The position numbers were made by a program, and so were the translations under genes. Under the pieces are notes generated by a model. It worked only from the letters and a program-made list of their open reading frames with translations. It searched no databases and was not told the DNA's origin. From NCBI RefSeq assembly GCF_000802245.2, contig NZ_CP021080.1:4836001-4900000 (forward strand): 64,000 bases of DNA, written 5' to 3'. Origin of the DNA: Streptomyces pluripotens (lineage in GTDB: Bacteria > Actinomycetota > Actinomycetes > Streptomycetales > Streptomycetaceae). Below are positions 9,023 through 18,535 of this stretch, in pieces. Positions within the stretch are counted from its first letter, which is position 1. Every line of letters starts with the position of its first letter.

Positions 9023-10651
9023 ATGCGTGGAACCGCGCACGCCCGATGGGTCGCCGGAGCGGCGGCGGTGGCGCTCGCCGCCACCGGTTGTGGAGGCGGC
9101 GGCTCAAGCGGCGGCGGGGGGAACGACGCGGTGCTCAGTTCCTCCTGGGGCGATCCGCAGAACCCGCTGGAGCCGGCCAACACCAATGAGGTGCAGGGCG
9201 GCAAGGTCCTCGACATGATCTTCCGGGGCCTCAAGAGGTACGACCCCGAGAGCGGCAAGGCCGAGAACTGGCTCGCCGAGTCCATCGACACCACGGACTC
9301 GCAGAACTTCACGATCAAGGTCAAGGACGGCTGGACCTTCTCCAACGGGGAGCAGGTCACCGCCCAGTCCTTCGTGGACGCCTGGAACTACGGGGCGAGC
9401 CTGAAGAACAACCAGAAGAACGCCTACTTCTTCGGCTACATCGACGGCTACGACCAGGTTCACCCCGCCAGCGGTACGCAGAGCGCCGACACCCTGTCCG
9501 GGCTGAAGGTGGTGGACGACCACACCTTCACCGTCAAGCTCAACCAGAAGTTCTCCAGCTTCCCCGACACCCTCGGCTACGCGGCCTTCGACCCACTGCC
9601 CCAGTCCTTCTTCACCGATCACGCGAACTGGCTGAAGAAGCCGATCGGCAACGGCCCCTACGCCATCGAGTCCTATGCGAAGGGCTCGCAGATGTCCCTG
9701 AAGAGATGGGACGGCTACCCGGGCGAGGACAAGGCACAGAACGGCGGAGTGACCCTCAAGGTCTACACCGACAACAACACCGCTTACACAGATCTGCTGG
9801 CCGGCAACCTCGACCTGGTCGACGACATCCCGGCCTCGCAGTTGAAGAACGTCAAGAGCGACCTCGGCGACCGCTACATCAACACCCCCGCCGGCATCAT
9901 CCAGACCCTCGCCTTCCCCTACTACGACAAGGCCTGGGACACGTCCGGCGCCGAGAAGGTCCGCACCGGCCTGTCCATGGCGATCAACCGCAAGCAGATC
10001 ACCCAGACGATCTTCAACAACACCCGCACCCCGGCCACCGACTGGACCTCGCCCGTCCTCGGGAAGGACGGCGGCTACAAGGAAGGCCTGTGCGGTTCGG
10101 CCTGTGACTACGACCCGGCCCAGGCCAAGAAGCTGATCCAGGAGGGCGGCGGACTGCCCGGCGGGCAGATCAAGATCACGTACAACGCGGACACCGGTTC
10201 GCACAAGCAGTGGGTGGACGCCGTGTGCAACTCCATCAACAACGCCCTCGGTAACAACCGGGCCTGCGTCGGCAACCCGGTCGGCACCTTCGCCGACTTC
10301 CGCAACCAGATCGGGCAGCACAAGATGACCGGTCCGTTCCGTGCGGGCTGGCAGATGGACTACCCGCTCATCCAGAACTTCCTCCAGCCCCTCTACTACA
10401 CCAACGCCTCCTCCAACGACGGCCAGTGGTCCAACCAGGAGTTCGACAAGCTCGTCGACCAGGCCAACGCCGAGACCGACACGACCAAGGCGGTGTCCAC
10501 CTTCCAGCAGGCCGAGGAGGTGGTCCGGGACAACATGGCCGCCATTCCCCTCTGGTACCAGAACGGCAGCGCGGGCTACTCCCAGCGGCTGTCCAACGTG
10601 GCGCTCAATCCGTTCAGCGTCCCGGTCTACAACGAGATCAAGGTCAGCTGA
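9023..10651 (+). CDS. Oligopeptide-binding lipoprotein (SBP family 5)
   Basis: 542 residues. Sec-type signal (RWVAGAAAVALAATGC) with the lipobox cysteine at residue 23, a Gly/Ser linker, then an SBP_bac_5 domain (GWTFSNGEQVTAQSFVDAWN, PIGNGPYAIESY). It is the first gene of a rightward five-gene importer (this gene, two permeases, two ATPases) in the standard Dpp/Opp order, divergent from bldK. Its signal is Sec-like, not Tat-like as in BldKB, and similarity between the two binding proteins is only at family level, so the substrate ranges probably differ. A strong GGAGGAGGC ribosome site supports the start. Confidence 0.88.
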   Translation: MRGTAHARWVAGAAAVALAATGCGGGGSSGGGGNDAVLSSSWGDPQNPLEPANTNEVQGGKVLDMIFRGLKRYDPESGKAENWLAESIDTTDSQNFTIKVKDGWTFSNGEQVTAQSFVDAWNYGASLKNNQKNAYFFGYIDGYDQVHPASGTQSADTLSGLKVVDDHTFTVKLNQKFSSFPDTLGYAAFDPLPQSFFTDHANWLKKPIGNGPYAIESYAKGSQMSLKRWDGYPGEDKAQNGGVTLKVYTDNNTAYTDLLAGNLDLVDDIPASQLKNVKSDLGDRYINTPAGIIQTLAFPYYDKAWDTSGAEKVRTGLSMAINRKQITQTIFNNTRTPATDWTSPVLGKDGGYKEGLCGSACDYDPAQAKKLIQEGGGLPGGQIKITYNADTGSHKQWVDAVCNSINNALGNNRACVGNPVGTFADFRNQIGQHKMTGPFRAGWQMDYPLIQNFLQPLYYTNASSNDGQWSNQEFDKLVDQANAETDTTKAVSTFQQAEEVVRDNMAAIPLWYQNGSAGYSQRLSNVALNPFSVPVYNEIKVS

Positions 10652-10657
10652 GCTGTC

Positions 10658-11581
10658 ATGGGGCGCTACGTCGTCCGGCGACTGCTGCAGATGATCCCGG
10701 TGTTCATCGGGGCGACCTTGCTGATCTTCCTCATGGTGAACGTGATGGGGGACCCCATCGCCGGCCTGTGTGGGGAGCGGGCCTGCGACCCGGCGACCGC
10801 CGCCCAGCTGAAGCGGGAGTTCGGCTTGGACAAGCCGGTCTGGCAGCAGTACGCGACCTACATGGGGAACGTCTTCACCGGAGACTTCGGTACGGCGTTC
10901 AATGGTCAGCCGGTCACCGAGTTGATGGCTTCGGCGTTCCCGGTCACCGTCCGGCTCACCCTCGTGGCCATCCTCTTCGAGATCGTCATCGGGATCACGC
11001 TCGGTGTCGTCACGGGTCTCAAACGCGGACGGCCCGTCGACACCGGGGTGCTCCTTGCCACCCTGATCGTGATCTCCGTACCCACCTTCGTCACCGGTCT
11101 GTTGCTCCAGCTGCTGCTCGGGGTCAATTGGGGCTGGATCAAACCGTCCGTCTCCCCGGACGCCACCTTCGGTGAGCTGATCGTGCCCGGACTGGTGCTC
11201 GCCTCCGTGTCGCTCGCCTACGTCACCCGACTCACCCGCACGTCCATCGCGGAGAACAAGAGGTCCGACTACGTCCGCACGGCGGTCGCCAAGGGGCTGC
11301 CCCGGCGTCGGGTCATCACCCGGCATCTGCTGCGCAACTCCCTGATCCCCGTGATCACGTTCATCGGCGCCGACATCGGCGCACTGATGGGCGGCGCGAT
11401 CGTCACCGAGCGGATCTTCAACATCCACGGCGTCGGCTACCAGCTCTACCAGGGCATCCTGCGGCAGAACACCCAGACGGTCGTCGGGTTCGTGACGGTG
11501 TTGGTGCTGGTCTTCCTGATCGCAAACCTGCTCGTCGACCTCTTGTACGCCGTACTCGACCCGAGGATCCGCTATGCCTGA
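10658..11581 (+). CDS. Oligopeptide ABC permease, DppB type
   Basis: 307-residue permease, 6 bp after the binding protein. Starts MGRYVVRRLLQMIPVFIGAT, the normal DppB beginning; BPD_transp_1 domain with EAA loop (YVRTAVAKGLPRRRVITRH) and the terminal LDPRIRYA. The first outer loop contains a Cys pair (LCGERACD). It overlaps the next permease by 8 bp, implying translational coupling. Together with the DppC-type partner it forms the membrane channel of the second importer. Confidence 0.9.
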   Translation: MGRYVVRRLLQMIPVFIGATLLIFLMVNVMGDPIAGLCGERACDPATAAQLKREFGLDKPVWQQYATYMGNVFTGDFGTAFNGQPVTELMASAFPVTVRLTLVAILFEIVIGITLGVVTGLKRGRPVDTGVLLATLIVISVPTFVTGLLLQLLLGVNWGWIKPSVSPDATFGELIVPGLVLASVSLAYVTRLTRTSIAENKRSDYVRTAVAKGLPRRRVITRHLLRNSLIPVITFIGADIGALMGGAIVTERIFNIHGVGYQLYQGILRQNTQTVVGFVTVLVLVFLIANLLVDLLYAVLDPRIRYA

Positions 11582-12566
11582 GCAGCAGTACGAGCCCGAG
11601 GGCGCGATCGCCGGCACCGGCATGGGCGGTGCCATGGACCTCGGAGCCAGCGAGGCGGTCACGCTGGAGCAGCCACCGTCGGCCGCCCCCGGAGGGCCGG
11701 AGGGGGGTGGGCCGGCGGGCAAGCCGCGCAGCCTGTGGTCCGACGCCTGGCGGGACCTCAGGCGCAACCCCGTCTTCCTCATCTCCGCCCTCGTCATCCT
11801 CTTCCTGGTCTTCATCTCCCTGTGGCCCGGCGCCATCACCTGGCAGAGCCCCCTCACCTGTGACCTCGCCAAGGCCCAGGAGGGTTCCCAGCCGGGTCAT
11901 CCCTTCGGCTTCGACGGCCAGGGCTGCGACGTCTACACGCGGACCGTGTACGGAGCCCGCACCTCGGTGACGGTCGGTGTGCTGGCCACGCTCGGGGTCG
12001 CCGTCCTGGGGTCGGTGCTGGGCGGATTCGCCGGATTCTTCGGCGGGCTGCCGGACTCCTTCCTGTCCCGGATGACCGACATCTTCTTCGCCATCCCGGT
12101 CGTCCTCGGCGGTCTCGTCCTCCTCTCCGTGGTGACCAGCAATACGGTCTGGCCGGTCATCGGGTTCATGGTGCTGCTCGGTTGGCCGCAGATCTCCCGC
12201 ATCGCGCGCGGCTCGGTCATCACCGCCAAGCAGAACGACTACGTTCAGGCCGCCCGCGCCCTCGGCGCCTCCCACTCCCGCATCCTGCTCAGGCATATCG
12301 CCCCGAACGCCGTAGCGCCCGTGATCGTGGTCGCGACCATCGCCCTCGGCACCTACATCGCCCTGGAGGCGACCTTGTCCTACCTCGGTGTCGGGCTCAA
12401 ACCACCCAGCGTCTCCTGGGGCATCGAGATCTCCGCCGCCTCCCCCTACGTCCGCAATGCCCCGCACCCGCTGCTGTGGCCCGCCGGGGCCCTGGCGATC
12501 ACGGTGCTGGCCTTCATCATGCTCGGCGACGCGGTGCGCGACGCCCTCGACCCGAAGCTGAGGTGA
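11574..12566 (+). CDS. Oligopeptide ABC permease, DppC type
   Basis: 330 residues. A disordered Gly/Pro-rich cytoplasmic N-terminus of about 60 residues precedes the first membrane span (PVFLISALVILFLVFISLWP). The outer loop has two cysteines (SPLTCDL and GQGCDVY) about 20 residues apart. EAA loop YVQAARALGASHSRILL; ends with DAVRDALDPKLR. Its ATG overlaps the end of the DppB-type gene, and the ATPase gene follows after 7 bp, so the five genes are one operon. Confidence 0.9.
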   Translation: MPEQQYEPEGAIAGTGMGGAMDLGASEAVTLEQPPSAAPGGPEGGGPAGKPRSLWSDAWRDLRRNPVFLISALVILFLVFISLWPGAITWQSPLTCDLAKAQEGSQPGHPFGFDGQGCDVYTRTVYGARTSVTVGVLATLGVAVLGSVLGGFAGFFGGLPDSFLSRMTDIFFAIPVVLGGLVLLSVVTSNTVWPVIGFMVLLGWPQISRIARGSVITAKQNDYVQAARALGASHSRILLRHIAPNAVAPVIVVATIALGTYIALEATLSYLGVGLKPPSVSWGIEISAASPYVRNAPHPLLWPAGALAITVLAFIMLGDAVRDALDPKLR

Positions 12567-12573
12567 CGGTGCC

Positions 12574-13557
12574 GTGTTGCTCGAAGTGCGCGATCTGCGC
12601 GTGGAGTTCCGCACCCGGGACGGGATCGCCCGGGCCGTCAACGGCGTCAGTTACCACGTGGAAGCGGGGGAGACCCTGGCCGTGCTCGGCGAGTCGGGCT
12701 CCGGCAAGTCGGTCACCGCGCAGGCCGTCATGGGCATCCTGGACATGCCGCCCGGGAGGATCACCGACGGGCAGATCCTCTTCCAGGGGCAGGACCTGCT
12801 CGAACTGAAGGAGGAGGAACGGCGCAGGATCCGGGGCGCCGGAATGGCGATGATCTTCCAGGATGCGCTGTCGGCGCTCAACCCCGTTCTCTCGGTGGGG
12901 GACCAGCTCGGCGAGATGTTCGTCGTGCACCGGGGCATGTCGAAGAAGGACGCGCGGGCCAGGGCGGTGGAACTGATGGACCGGGTGCGCATCCCGGGCG
13001 CCGCACAGCGGGTGCGCGACTATCCCCACCAGTTCTCCGGTGGTATGCGCCAGCGCATCATGATCGCCATGGCGCTGGCCCTGGAACCGGCGCTCATCAT
13101 CGCCGACGAGCCGACCACCGCCCTGGACGTCACCGTGCAGGCCCAGGTCATGGATCTGCTCGCGGAGCTGCAGCGCGAGTACCACATGGGACTCGTCTTG
13201 ATCACGCATGACCTGGGGGTCGTCGCGGACGTCGCCGACCGGATCGTGGTGATGTATGCCGGGAAGATCGTCGAGTCGGCGCCCGTGCACGACATCTACA
13301 AGGCGCCGGCCCACCCCTACACCCGCGGTCTGTTGGACTCCATCCCCCGCCTGGACCAGAAGGGGCAGGAGCTGTACGCCATCAAAGGCCTGCCGCCGAA
13401 CCTGATGAACATCCCACCCGGCTGCTCCTTCAACCCGCGTTGCCCGATGGTCCAGGACGTATGTCACACCGACCCGCCTCCGCTCTACGAGGTCTCCGAA
13501 GAGCGGGGCAGCGCCTGCCACTTCTGGAGGGAGTGCCTGCATGGCCACGACCAGTGA
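12574..13557 (+). CDS. Oligopeptide ABC transporter ATPase, DppD type
   Basis: 327 residues with a GTG start at 12574. Walker [11 protein letters not shown] (about 39-48), signature [15 protein letters not shown], Walker [14 protein letters not shown]-loop LITHDLGV. The C-terminal HPY extension has the four-Cys pattern ([14 protein letters not shown]) consistent with an iron-sulfur site. Overlaps the next ATPase gene by 17 bp. It energises the rightward importer together with the DppF-type partner. Confidence 0.9.
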   Translation: MLLEVRDLRVEFRTRDGIARAVNGVSYHVEAGETLAVLGESGSGKSVTAQAVMGILDMPPGRITDGQILFQGQDLLELKEEERRRIRGAGMAMIFQDALSALNPVLSVGDQLGEMFVVHRGMSKKDARARAVELMDRVRIPGAAQRVRDYPHQFSGGMRQRIMIAMALALEPALIIADEPTTALDVTVQAQVMDLLAELQREYHMGLVLITHDLGVVADVADRIVVMYAGKIVESAPVHDIYKAPAHPYTRGLLDSIPRLDQKGQELYAIKGLPPNLMNIPPGCSFNPRCPMVQDVCHTDPPPLYEVSEERGSACHFWRECLHGHDQ

Positions 13558-14638
13558 GCCGGTCCTGGAGGTCAGCGGCCTCGTCAAACACTTCCCGCTG
13601 ATGCAGGGCATCCTCTTCAAGAAGCAGGTCGGCGCGGTGAAGGCGGTCGACGGCGTGGACTTCACCCTGAACAGGGGCGAGACCTTGGGTGTCGTCGGCG
13701 AGTCGGGCTGCGGCAAGTCGACGGTCGCCAAGCTGCTCTGCAACCTGGAGCGGCCGACGGCAGGGGCCATCAGGTTCAAGGGCGAGGACATCACCACGTT
13801 GTCCGGCCGGGCGCTCAAGGCCGTCCGCCGCAACATCCAGATGGTCTTCCAGGATCCCTACACCTCCCTCAACCCCCGGATGACGGTGGGCGACATCGTG
13901 GGAGAGCCGTACGACATCCACCCGGAGGTGGCGCCGAAGGGCGACCGGCGCCGCCGGGTCCAGGAACTGCTGGACGTGGTCGGTCTCAACCCGGAGTACG
14001 TCAACCGCTACCCGCACCAGTTCTCCGGTGGGCAGCGTCAGCGCATCGGCATCGCACGGGGGCTGGCACTGCGACCGGAGGTCATCGTCGCCGACGAGCC
14101 GGTGTCCGCCCTGGACGTCTCGGTGCAGGCCCAGGTGATCAACTTGCTGGACAGGCTCCAGACAGAGTTCGACCTCTCCTATGTGTTCATCGCACACGAC
14201 CTGTCGATCGTCCGGCACATCTCGGACCGGATCGGCGTCATGTACCTGGGCCGGATCGTGGAGACCGGGCGGGACGCCGAGATCTACGACCATCCCACCC
14301 ACCCTTACACCCAGGCGCTGCTGTCGGCCGTACCGGTCCCGGATCCCAAGGCCCGGGAACACCGTGATCGGATCATCCTCACGGGTGATGTCGCCTCCCC
14401 GACGAACATCCCCTCCGGCTGCCGCTTCCGCACCCGGTGCTGGAAGGCCCAGGAGCGGTGCGCCCTGGAGGTGCCCGCCCTAGCGGTACCCGCCGTCTTC
14501 CGGGACACCGCCGGTCCCGCGGCCCACGACTCGGCCTGCCACTTCGCGGAGGAGAAGAAGGTGGTGCCGCCCGAGGACGCGGCCCTGCCGGAGCCGTCGC
14601 AGGAGCCCGCGGCCGAGAACGGCAACGGGCCGGGATGA
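13541..14638 (+). CDS. Oligopeptide ABC transporter ATPase, DppF type
   Basis: 365 residues, last gene of the operon. Walker [10 protein letters not shown], signature [15 protein letters not shown], Walker [14 protein letters not shown]-loop [12 protein letters not shown] region with cysteines ([16 protein letters not shown]). A Glu/Pro/Ala-rich tail of about 30 residues follows the conserved domain. The TGA (14636-14638) lies inside the left arm of the downstream hairpin, so termination and the stop codon overlap. Confidence 0.9.
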   Translation: MATTSEPVLEVSGLVKHFPLMQGILFKKQVGAVKAVDGVDFTLNRGETLGVVGESGCGKSTVAKLLCNLERPTAGAIRFKGEDITTLSGRALKAVRRNIQMVFQDPYTSLNPRMTVGDIVGEPYDIHPEVAPKGDRRRRVQELLDVVGLNPEYVNRYPHQFSGGQRQRIGIARGLALRPEVIVADEPVSALDVSVQAQVINLLDRLQTEFDLSYVFIAHDLSIVRHISDRIGVMYLGRIVETGRDAEIYDHPTHPYTQALLSAVPVPDPKAREHRDRIILTGDVASPTNIPSGCRFRTRCWKAQERCALEVPALAVPAVFRDTAGPAAHDSACHFAEEKKVVPPEDAALPEPSQEPAAENGNGPG

Positions 14639-14659
14639 CATGACGCATCCCGGCCCGTT
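14624..14659 (+). terminator. Terminator of the rightward peptide-importer operon
   Basis: Perfect 14-bp inverted repeat (14624-14637 and 14646-14659) with an 8-base loop, overlapping the stop codon of the last ATPase. It may also serve the S9 peptidase gene, which ends at 14749 on the other strand. Confidence 0.8.
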
Positions 14660-14748
14660 CACGGCACCCGCACGGCCGTACGCTGTTCAGACTCCCGCGT
14701 CCGTATATCGGTACCGCTTCCGTGAAGTTGCCCGCGTGTTAAAGCAGT

Positions 14749-16881
14749 TCACCGGGTTTTGCCCCGGTCCGCCAGCGATCGCCGGAGGAAGTCCAACTGC
14801 AGCCGCAGCAGGTTCTCCGCGACGGTCTCCTGCGGGGTCATGTGCGTCACCCCGGACAGCGGCAGGACCTCGTGCGGGCGGCCGGCGGCCAGCAGGGCGG
14901 AGGACAGTCGCAGGGAGTGGGCGACGACCACATTGTCGTCTGCCAGTCCGTGGATGATCAGCATCGGGCGGTGCGGCTCGGCCGGGTCGACCAGGCCGGC
15001 GTCGTCGACCAGCGAGTTGCGGCGGTAGACCTCCGGGTGTTCGTCCGGGTGGCCGAGGTACCGCTCCTGGTAATGGGTGTCGTACAACCGCAGGTCGGTG
15101 ACGGGTGCGCCGACCACCGCCGCGTGGAAGACATCGGGGCGGCGCAACGCCGCCAGCGCCGCCAGGTAGCCGCCGAAGGACCAGCCCCGGATCGCCACCC
15201 GGTCCAGATCCAGCGGGAACTCTCCGGCGAGGGCGTGCAGCGCGTCCACCTGGTCCTGGAGCACGATGGCCGCCACGTCGTCCCGGATCGCCTTCTCCCA
15301 GGCCGGCGAGCGTCCGGGGGTGCCCCGGCCGTCGGCGACGATCACGGCGAACCCCTGGTCGGCGAACCACTGGGAGGTGAGGTGGGCGTTGTGCGCGGCG
15401 GTGACCCGCTGGCCGTGCGGACCGCCGTAGGGGTCCATGAGAACGGGCAGGGGAGCGTCACCGTGGTAGTCACGTGGCATAAGCACGGCGCACGGAATTC
15501 GACGTGCGCCCCCTTCGGTGAGCGTCACTCGTGGGGACACGCCAGGATCTTCAGCGTGGGACCGGACGGTCGCCGCCGGCTTTCCGTCCTGCAGCACCTG
15601 GACGCGGGTGCCCGGCCGGTCCAGTGTCGCGGTCACCAACACGGTCACGCCCCCAGCGCGCACCGCCGAGTGCACGCCGGGCTCCTGGGAGACGCGCTCC
15701 ACGCCCAGCTCGTTCACCCGGTACACATGGACTTCGCCAATCTCCGCGGCCTCCGCCTCCGCGCCGGCCGAGGCGGAAACCAGTACGTCGTCCGCCCCGA
15801 CGTCCAGTACCGCACGGATGTGCAACTGCCCGCTGGTCAAGGGGCGTTCGCCGACGGCGAGCACCCGTGCGCCACCCTCGTCCGCGATCCGGACAAGCTG
15901 CCCGGAGGGGCTCCAGCAGGGCACCCCAGGGAAAAGTTCAAGCCAAGTTGGATCTTCATCGGCGTGCACCATCCGGGTGCTCCCCGTGGTGGGGTCCGCC
16001 GCCAGGAACAACTGGCTGCGCTGATCCCGTGCCTGCACCAGCAGTAGTGGTGCACCCGCCTCTGACCAGTGCACATGGGCAAGATATGGATAGCGGGACC
16101 GATCCCACAGCACCTCCGTGCGTTCCCCGTCCAGGCCGAACAGGAACAGCCGCACGTCCGCGTTCGGCGTGCCGGCCGCGGGGTACCGGACGTTGCGTGG
16201 CTCACGCTCCGGGTGGGCGGGGTCCGCGATCCACCATTGCCGTACGGGCGTGTCGTCCACGCGCGCCACCAGCAGCCGACGTGCGTCCGGTGCCCACCAG
16301 AAACCCCGCGAACGCCCCATTTCCTCGGCCGCGACGAACTCCGCCAGGCCGTAGGTGACCTCTGCCGACTCTGGGCCGCCGAGCGCCCGGTCGTCTTCTC
16401 CGCCGACGCCCACGACCCGCAGGGCGCCCCGGGCGACATACGCGATGTGCCGTCCGTCGGGGGAGGGACGTGGGTCGATCACCGGCCCCGGGACGCGGAG
16501 TTCACGCGTCGTCCCGGCCTGCAGCTCGGTCGTGAAGAGCCTCCCTGACAAGGCGAAAGACGCCAACTCCACCGCGGCGTCAGTGGCGTAGCCGACGATG
16601 CCGGCCCCACCCTCCCGGCTGCGTTCCCGACGCGCCTGCTCCTGCGGCGAGAGCTCTTCGGAGGCGCCGCCGAGCAGGACGCGCGGATCGGCTGCCAGAC
16701 GCTCCGCACCATCCCGTGGATCCAGCACCCACAGGGAGTTGGCCCGGTCGGTGCCGGAGCCGGAGCGCAGGAACGCGACGCGCGACCCGTCGGGAGCCAC
16801 GGTGAAGGCACGCGGCGCGCCGAGCGTGAACCGCTGGGTTCGGGCGTGCCGGCGGGGGAAGGGATCAACCTCGGTTGTCAT
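14749..16881 (-). CDS. S9 family serine peptidase, dipeptidyl peptidase IV-like
   Basis: 710 residues from the ATG at 16879-16881 (MTTEVDPFPRR). The N-terminal two thirds is a DPPIV_N beta-propeller with the double glutamate segment FVAAEEMGR that in DPP-IV binds the substrate N-terminus. The C-terminal alpha/beta hydrolase domain has the nucleophile elbow GWSFGGYLAAL, an Asp in HGLADDNV and a His in SGVTHMTPQ. There is no signal peptide, so a cytoplasmic enzyme that removes N-terminal dipeptides is likely. Its position directly beside two peptide importers suggests a role in using imported peptides (inference). The longer frame to 16959 has no better start context. Confidence 0.87.
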   Translation of the reverse strand: MTTEVDPFPRRHARTQRFTLGAPRAFTVAPDGSRVAFLRSGSGTDRANSLWVLDPRDGAERLAADPRVLLGGASEELSPQEQARRERSREGGAGIVGYATDAAVELASFALSGRLFTTELQAGTTRELRVPGPVIDPRPSPDGRHIAYVARGALRVVGVGGEDDRALGGPESAEVTYGLAEFVAAEEMGRSRGFWWAPDARRLLVARVDDTPVRQWWIADPAHPEREPRNVRYPAAGTPNADVRLFLFGLDGERTEVLWDRSRYPYLAHVHWSEAGAPLLLVQARDQRSQLFLAADPTTGSTRMVHADEDPTWLELFPGVPCWSPSGQLVRIADEGGARVLAVGERPLTSGQLHIRAVLDVGADDVLVSASAGAEAEAAEIGEVHVYRVNELGVERVSQEPGVHSAVRAGGVTVLVTATLDRPGTRVQVLQDGKPAATVRSHAEDPGVSPRVTLTEGGARRIPCAVLMPRDYHGDAPLPVLMDPYGGPHGQRVTAAHNAHLTSQWFADQGFAVIVADGRGTPGRSPAWEKAIRDDVAAIVLQDQVDALHALAGEFPLDLDRVAIRGWSFGGYLAALAALRRPDVFHAAVVGAPVTDLRLYDTHYQERYLGHPDEHPEVYRRNSLVDDAGLVDPAEPHRPMLIIHGLADDNVVVAHSLRLSSALLAAGRPHEVLPLSGVTHMTPQETVAENLLRLQLDFLRRSLADRGKTR

Positions 16882-17107
16882 ACCCCGACCATATTGGCCA
16901 TGCGCCCCCTTGTGCGGCCGTGCGCCGAGCGATGCGCGAGTACGGATAGTTATGATCACTACCGCTGAGTGGGTATGAACCTGCTGGCGTCTGCACGGAT
17001 TTGCTCTATTGATCTACAACTGACGTACGGCTGACGACGTACGGCAGAGTCACAACCCCCATAGTCAAGAATCCCCGTGTCCCCGGGACCTTTGGAGGTG
17101 AGCCGCC

Positions 17108-17302
17108 GTGGCACTCTCGATTTCGGCGGTGGTGCTGCTGGCGATCATCGTCTTCCTGCTGATCAAGAAGTCAGGACTGAAGGGCGGCCACGCGATCGTG
17201 TGCGTCCTGCTCGGCTTCTATCTCGCCTCCTCCACCGTTGCTCCCACGATCAGCGAGCTGACGACGAACGTTGCCAGCATGCTCGGCAGCATCAAGTTCT
17301 GA
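17108..17302 (+). CDS. Small two-span membrane protein
   Basis: 64 residues, GTG start, with a good GGAGGTG ribosome site at 17093-17099. Two hydrophobic segments (ISAVVLLAIIVFLLI and IVCVLLGFYLASSTVA) are linked by a short basic loop (KKSGLKGGH); the C-terminus is short and polar. I recognise no family, but the length, codon use and clear ribosome site support a real gene. Two short direct repeats (CTGACGTACGG / GACGTACGG) lie just upstream, about 17021-17043. Function unknown. Confidence 0.7.
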   Translation: MALSISAVVLLAIIVFLLIKKSGLKGGHAIVCVLLGFYLASSTVAPTISELTTNVASMLGSIKF

Positions 17303-17623
17303 CGTCGGTCGGGACGCCACTCGTGGCCTCCCGCCCGTGCCGTCGGCCGTCGCGCTCCGCCGCTTCCCGCCACCCGGTGGGAAGCTCCGCGGCCCCTTCC
17401 GGGGCCATGCGGCGACACGGTGGAACCGCGCACGACGCCGAACTGACCGGTGGAGGTCTGCGGCGGCGCGCCCCACCGGCGGGGTGGAGGTGACGGACGC
17501 CACCGACCGGATCGGACGGTTTGCGCGGGCTCCGTCCACGCACTGGACGGTCATGAGGGAGACAAGAGGGAGAAGCGGGCAGGGGTGGCCGCCGCCAGGA
17601 CGAGGGGCTCGTAGGGTGGTCCC
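17303..17623 (+). other. Intergenic region with two hairpins and a candidate leaderless promoter
   Basis: No supported gene. A 9-bp stem with one G-T pair (17363-17371 / 17376-17384) and a GGCCCC-TTCC-GGGGCC hairpin (17391-17406) probably end transcription of the small membrane protein gene. At the far end TAGGGT (17612-17617) stands 6 bases before the mshB ATG, a spacing that would give a leaderless transcript. Confidence 0.45.
17612..17617 (+). promoter_or_regulatory. Candidate -10 element for leaderless mshB mRNA
   Basis: TAGGGT lies 6 bases before the ATG at 17624 and no Shine-Dalgarno is visible in that space. Leaderless mRNAs with this geometry are common in Streptomyces. A matching -35 is not obvious. 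Confidence 0.35.
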
Positions 17624-18535
17624 ATGACGGAACTGCCCTCCCCTGGCCTCCGGCAAGGGGAACCCTCCTCTCGCGCCGCCCGGCGTCTGCTGCTGGTGCA
17701 TGCGCACCCGGACGACGAGTCGATCAACAACGGCGCGACCATGGCCCGGTACGCGGCCGAGGGTGCCCATGTGACCCTGGTCACCTGCACCCTCGGCGAG
17801 CGGGGGGAGGTCATCCCGCCGGAGCTGCGGCACCTGACCGGCCCCGCGCTCGGCGCGCACCGGCGCGGTGAGCTGGCCGCCGCCGTGCGTGAGCTGGGCG
17901 TGGGCGACGCACGGCTGCTCGGCGGAGCGGGTCGGTACGGCGACTCCGGGATGATGGGCATTCCGGACAATGGCGACCCCGGGTGCTTCTGGCAGGCTGA
18001 TGTCGACGAGGCCGCCAGCCACCTCGTCGAGGTCATCCTGGAAGTCCGCCCCCAAGTCCTGGTCACTTACGACGACAACGGCGGTTACGGCCACCCCGAC
18101 CACATCCAGGCCCATCGTGTCGCCATGCGAGCCATTGACCTCGCGGCCGAGCGGGGCCACCGGATCGAGAAGGTCTACTGGAACCGAGTCCCGCGCGCGG
18201 TCGCCGTGGCCGCCTTCGCCCGGCTCAAGGACGAACTGCCCGCGCTGCCGTTCGGCGAGAGCGCGGCCGTCGACGAGGTGCCGGGCGTGGTGGACGACCA
18301 GCGGATCACCACCGTCATCGACGGAACCGCGTACGCCGCCGCCAAGGCAGCCGCGATGCGCGCCCATGCCACCCAGGTCGCCGTGGCGGAGCCGTACTTC
18401 GCGCTCTCCAACGACCGTGCCCAACCGCTCTTCACCACCGAGTACTACGAATTGGTGCGCGGTGAGGTGCAGGTCGGGGAGAGCGATCTGTTCGCCGGCG
18501 TCGGGATGGATGCCGGCACCGGGGAGGGATCATGA
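17624..18535 (+). CDS. mshB: N-acetyl-GlcN-inositol deacetylase MshB (mycothiol biosynthesis)
   Basis: 303-residue PIG-L/LmbE-family zinc deacetylase. It removes the acetyl group from GlcNAc-inositol to give GlcN-Ins, the second committed step to mycothiol, the main low-molecular-weight thiol of actinomycetes. The zinc motif AHPDDE (His28, Asp31) and the distal histidine in [10 protein letters not shown] are intact, as is the GERGEV loop; length and the long C-terminus fit MshB rather than the related Mca amidase, though Mca remains the main alternative. It overlaps the following membrane protein gene by ATGA, suggesting coupled translation. Cytoplasmic. Confidence 0.85.
   Translation: MTELPSPGLRQGEPSSRAARRLLLVHAHPDDESINNGATMARYAAEGAHVTLVTCTLGERGEVIPPELRHLTGPALGAHRRGELAAAVRELGVGDARLLGGAGRYGDSGMMGIPDNGDPGCFWQADVDEAASHLVEVILEVRPQVLVTYDDNGGYGHPDHIQAHRVAMRAIDLAAERGHRIEKVYWNRVPRAVAVAAFARLKDELPALPFGESAAVDEVPGVVDDQRITTVIDGTAYAAAKAAAMRAHATQVAVAEPYFALSNDRAQPLFTTEYYELVRGEVQVGESDLFAGVGMDAGTGEGS

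Noticed and set aside
9104..11872. Minus-strand open frame of 922 codons opposite the peptide-importer genes
   Set aside because: It is a shadow of the well-supported plus-strand binding protein and permeases; its translation is Asp/Gly/Val-rich repetitive sequence without domains.
17171..18424. Minus-strand frame of 417 codons over mshB
   Set aside because: Opposite a strongly supported plus-strand gene with an intact zinc motif.
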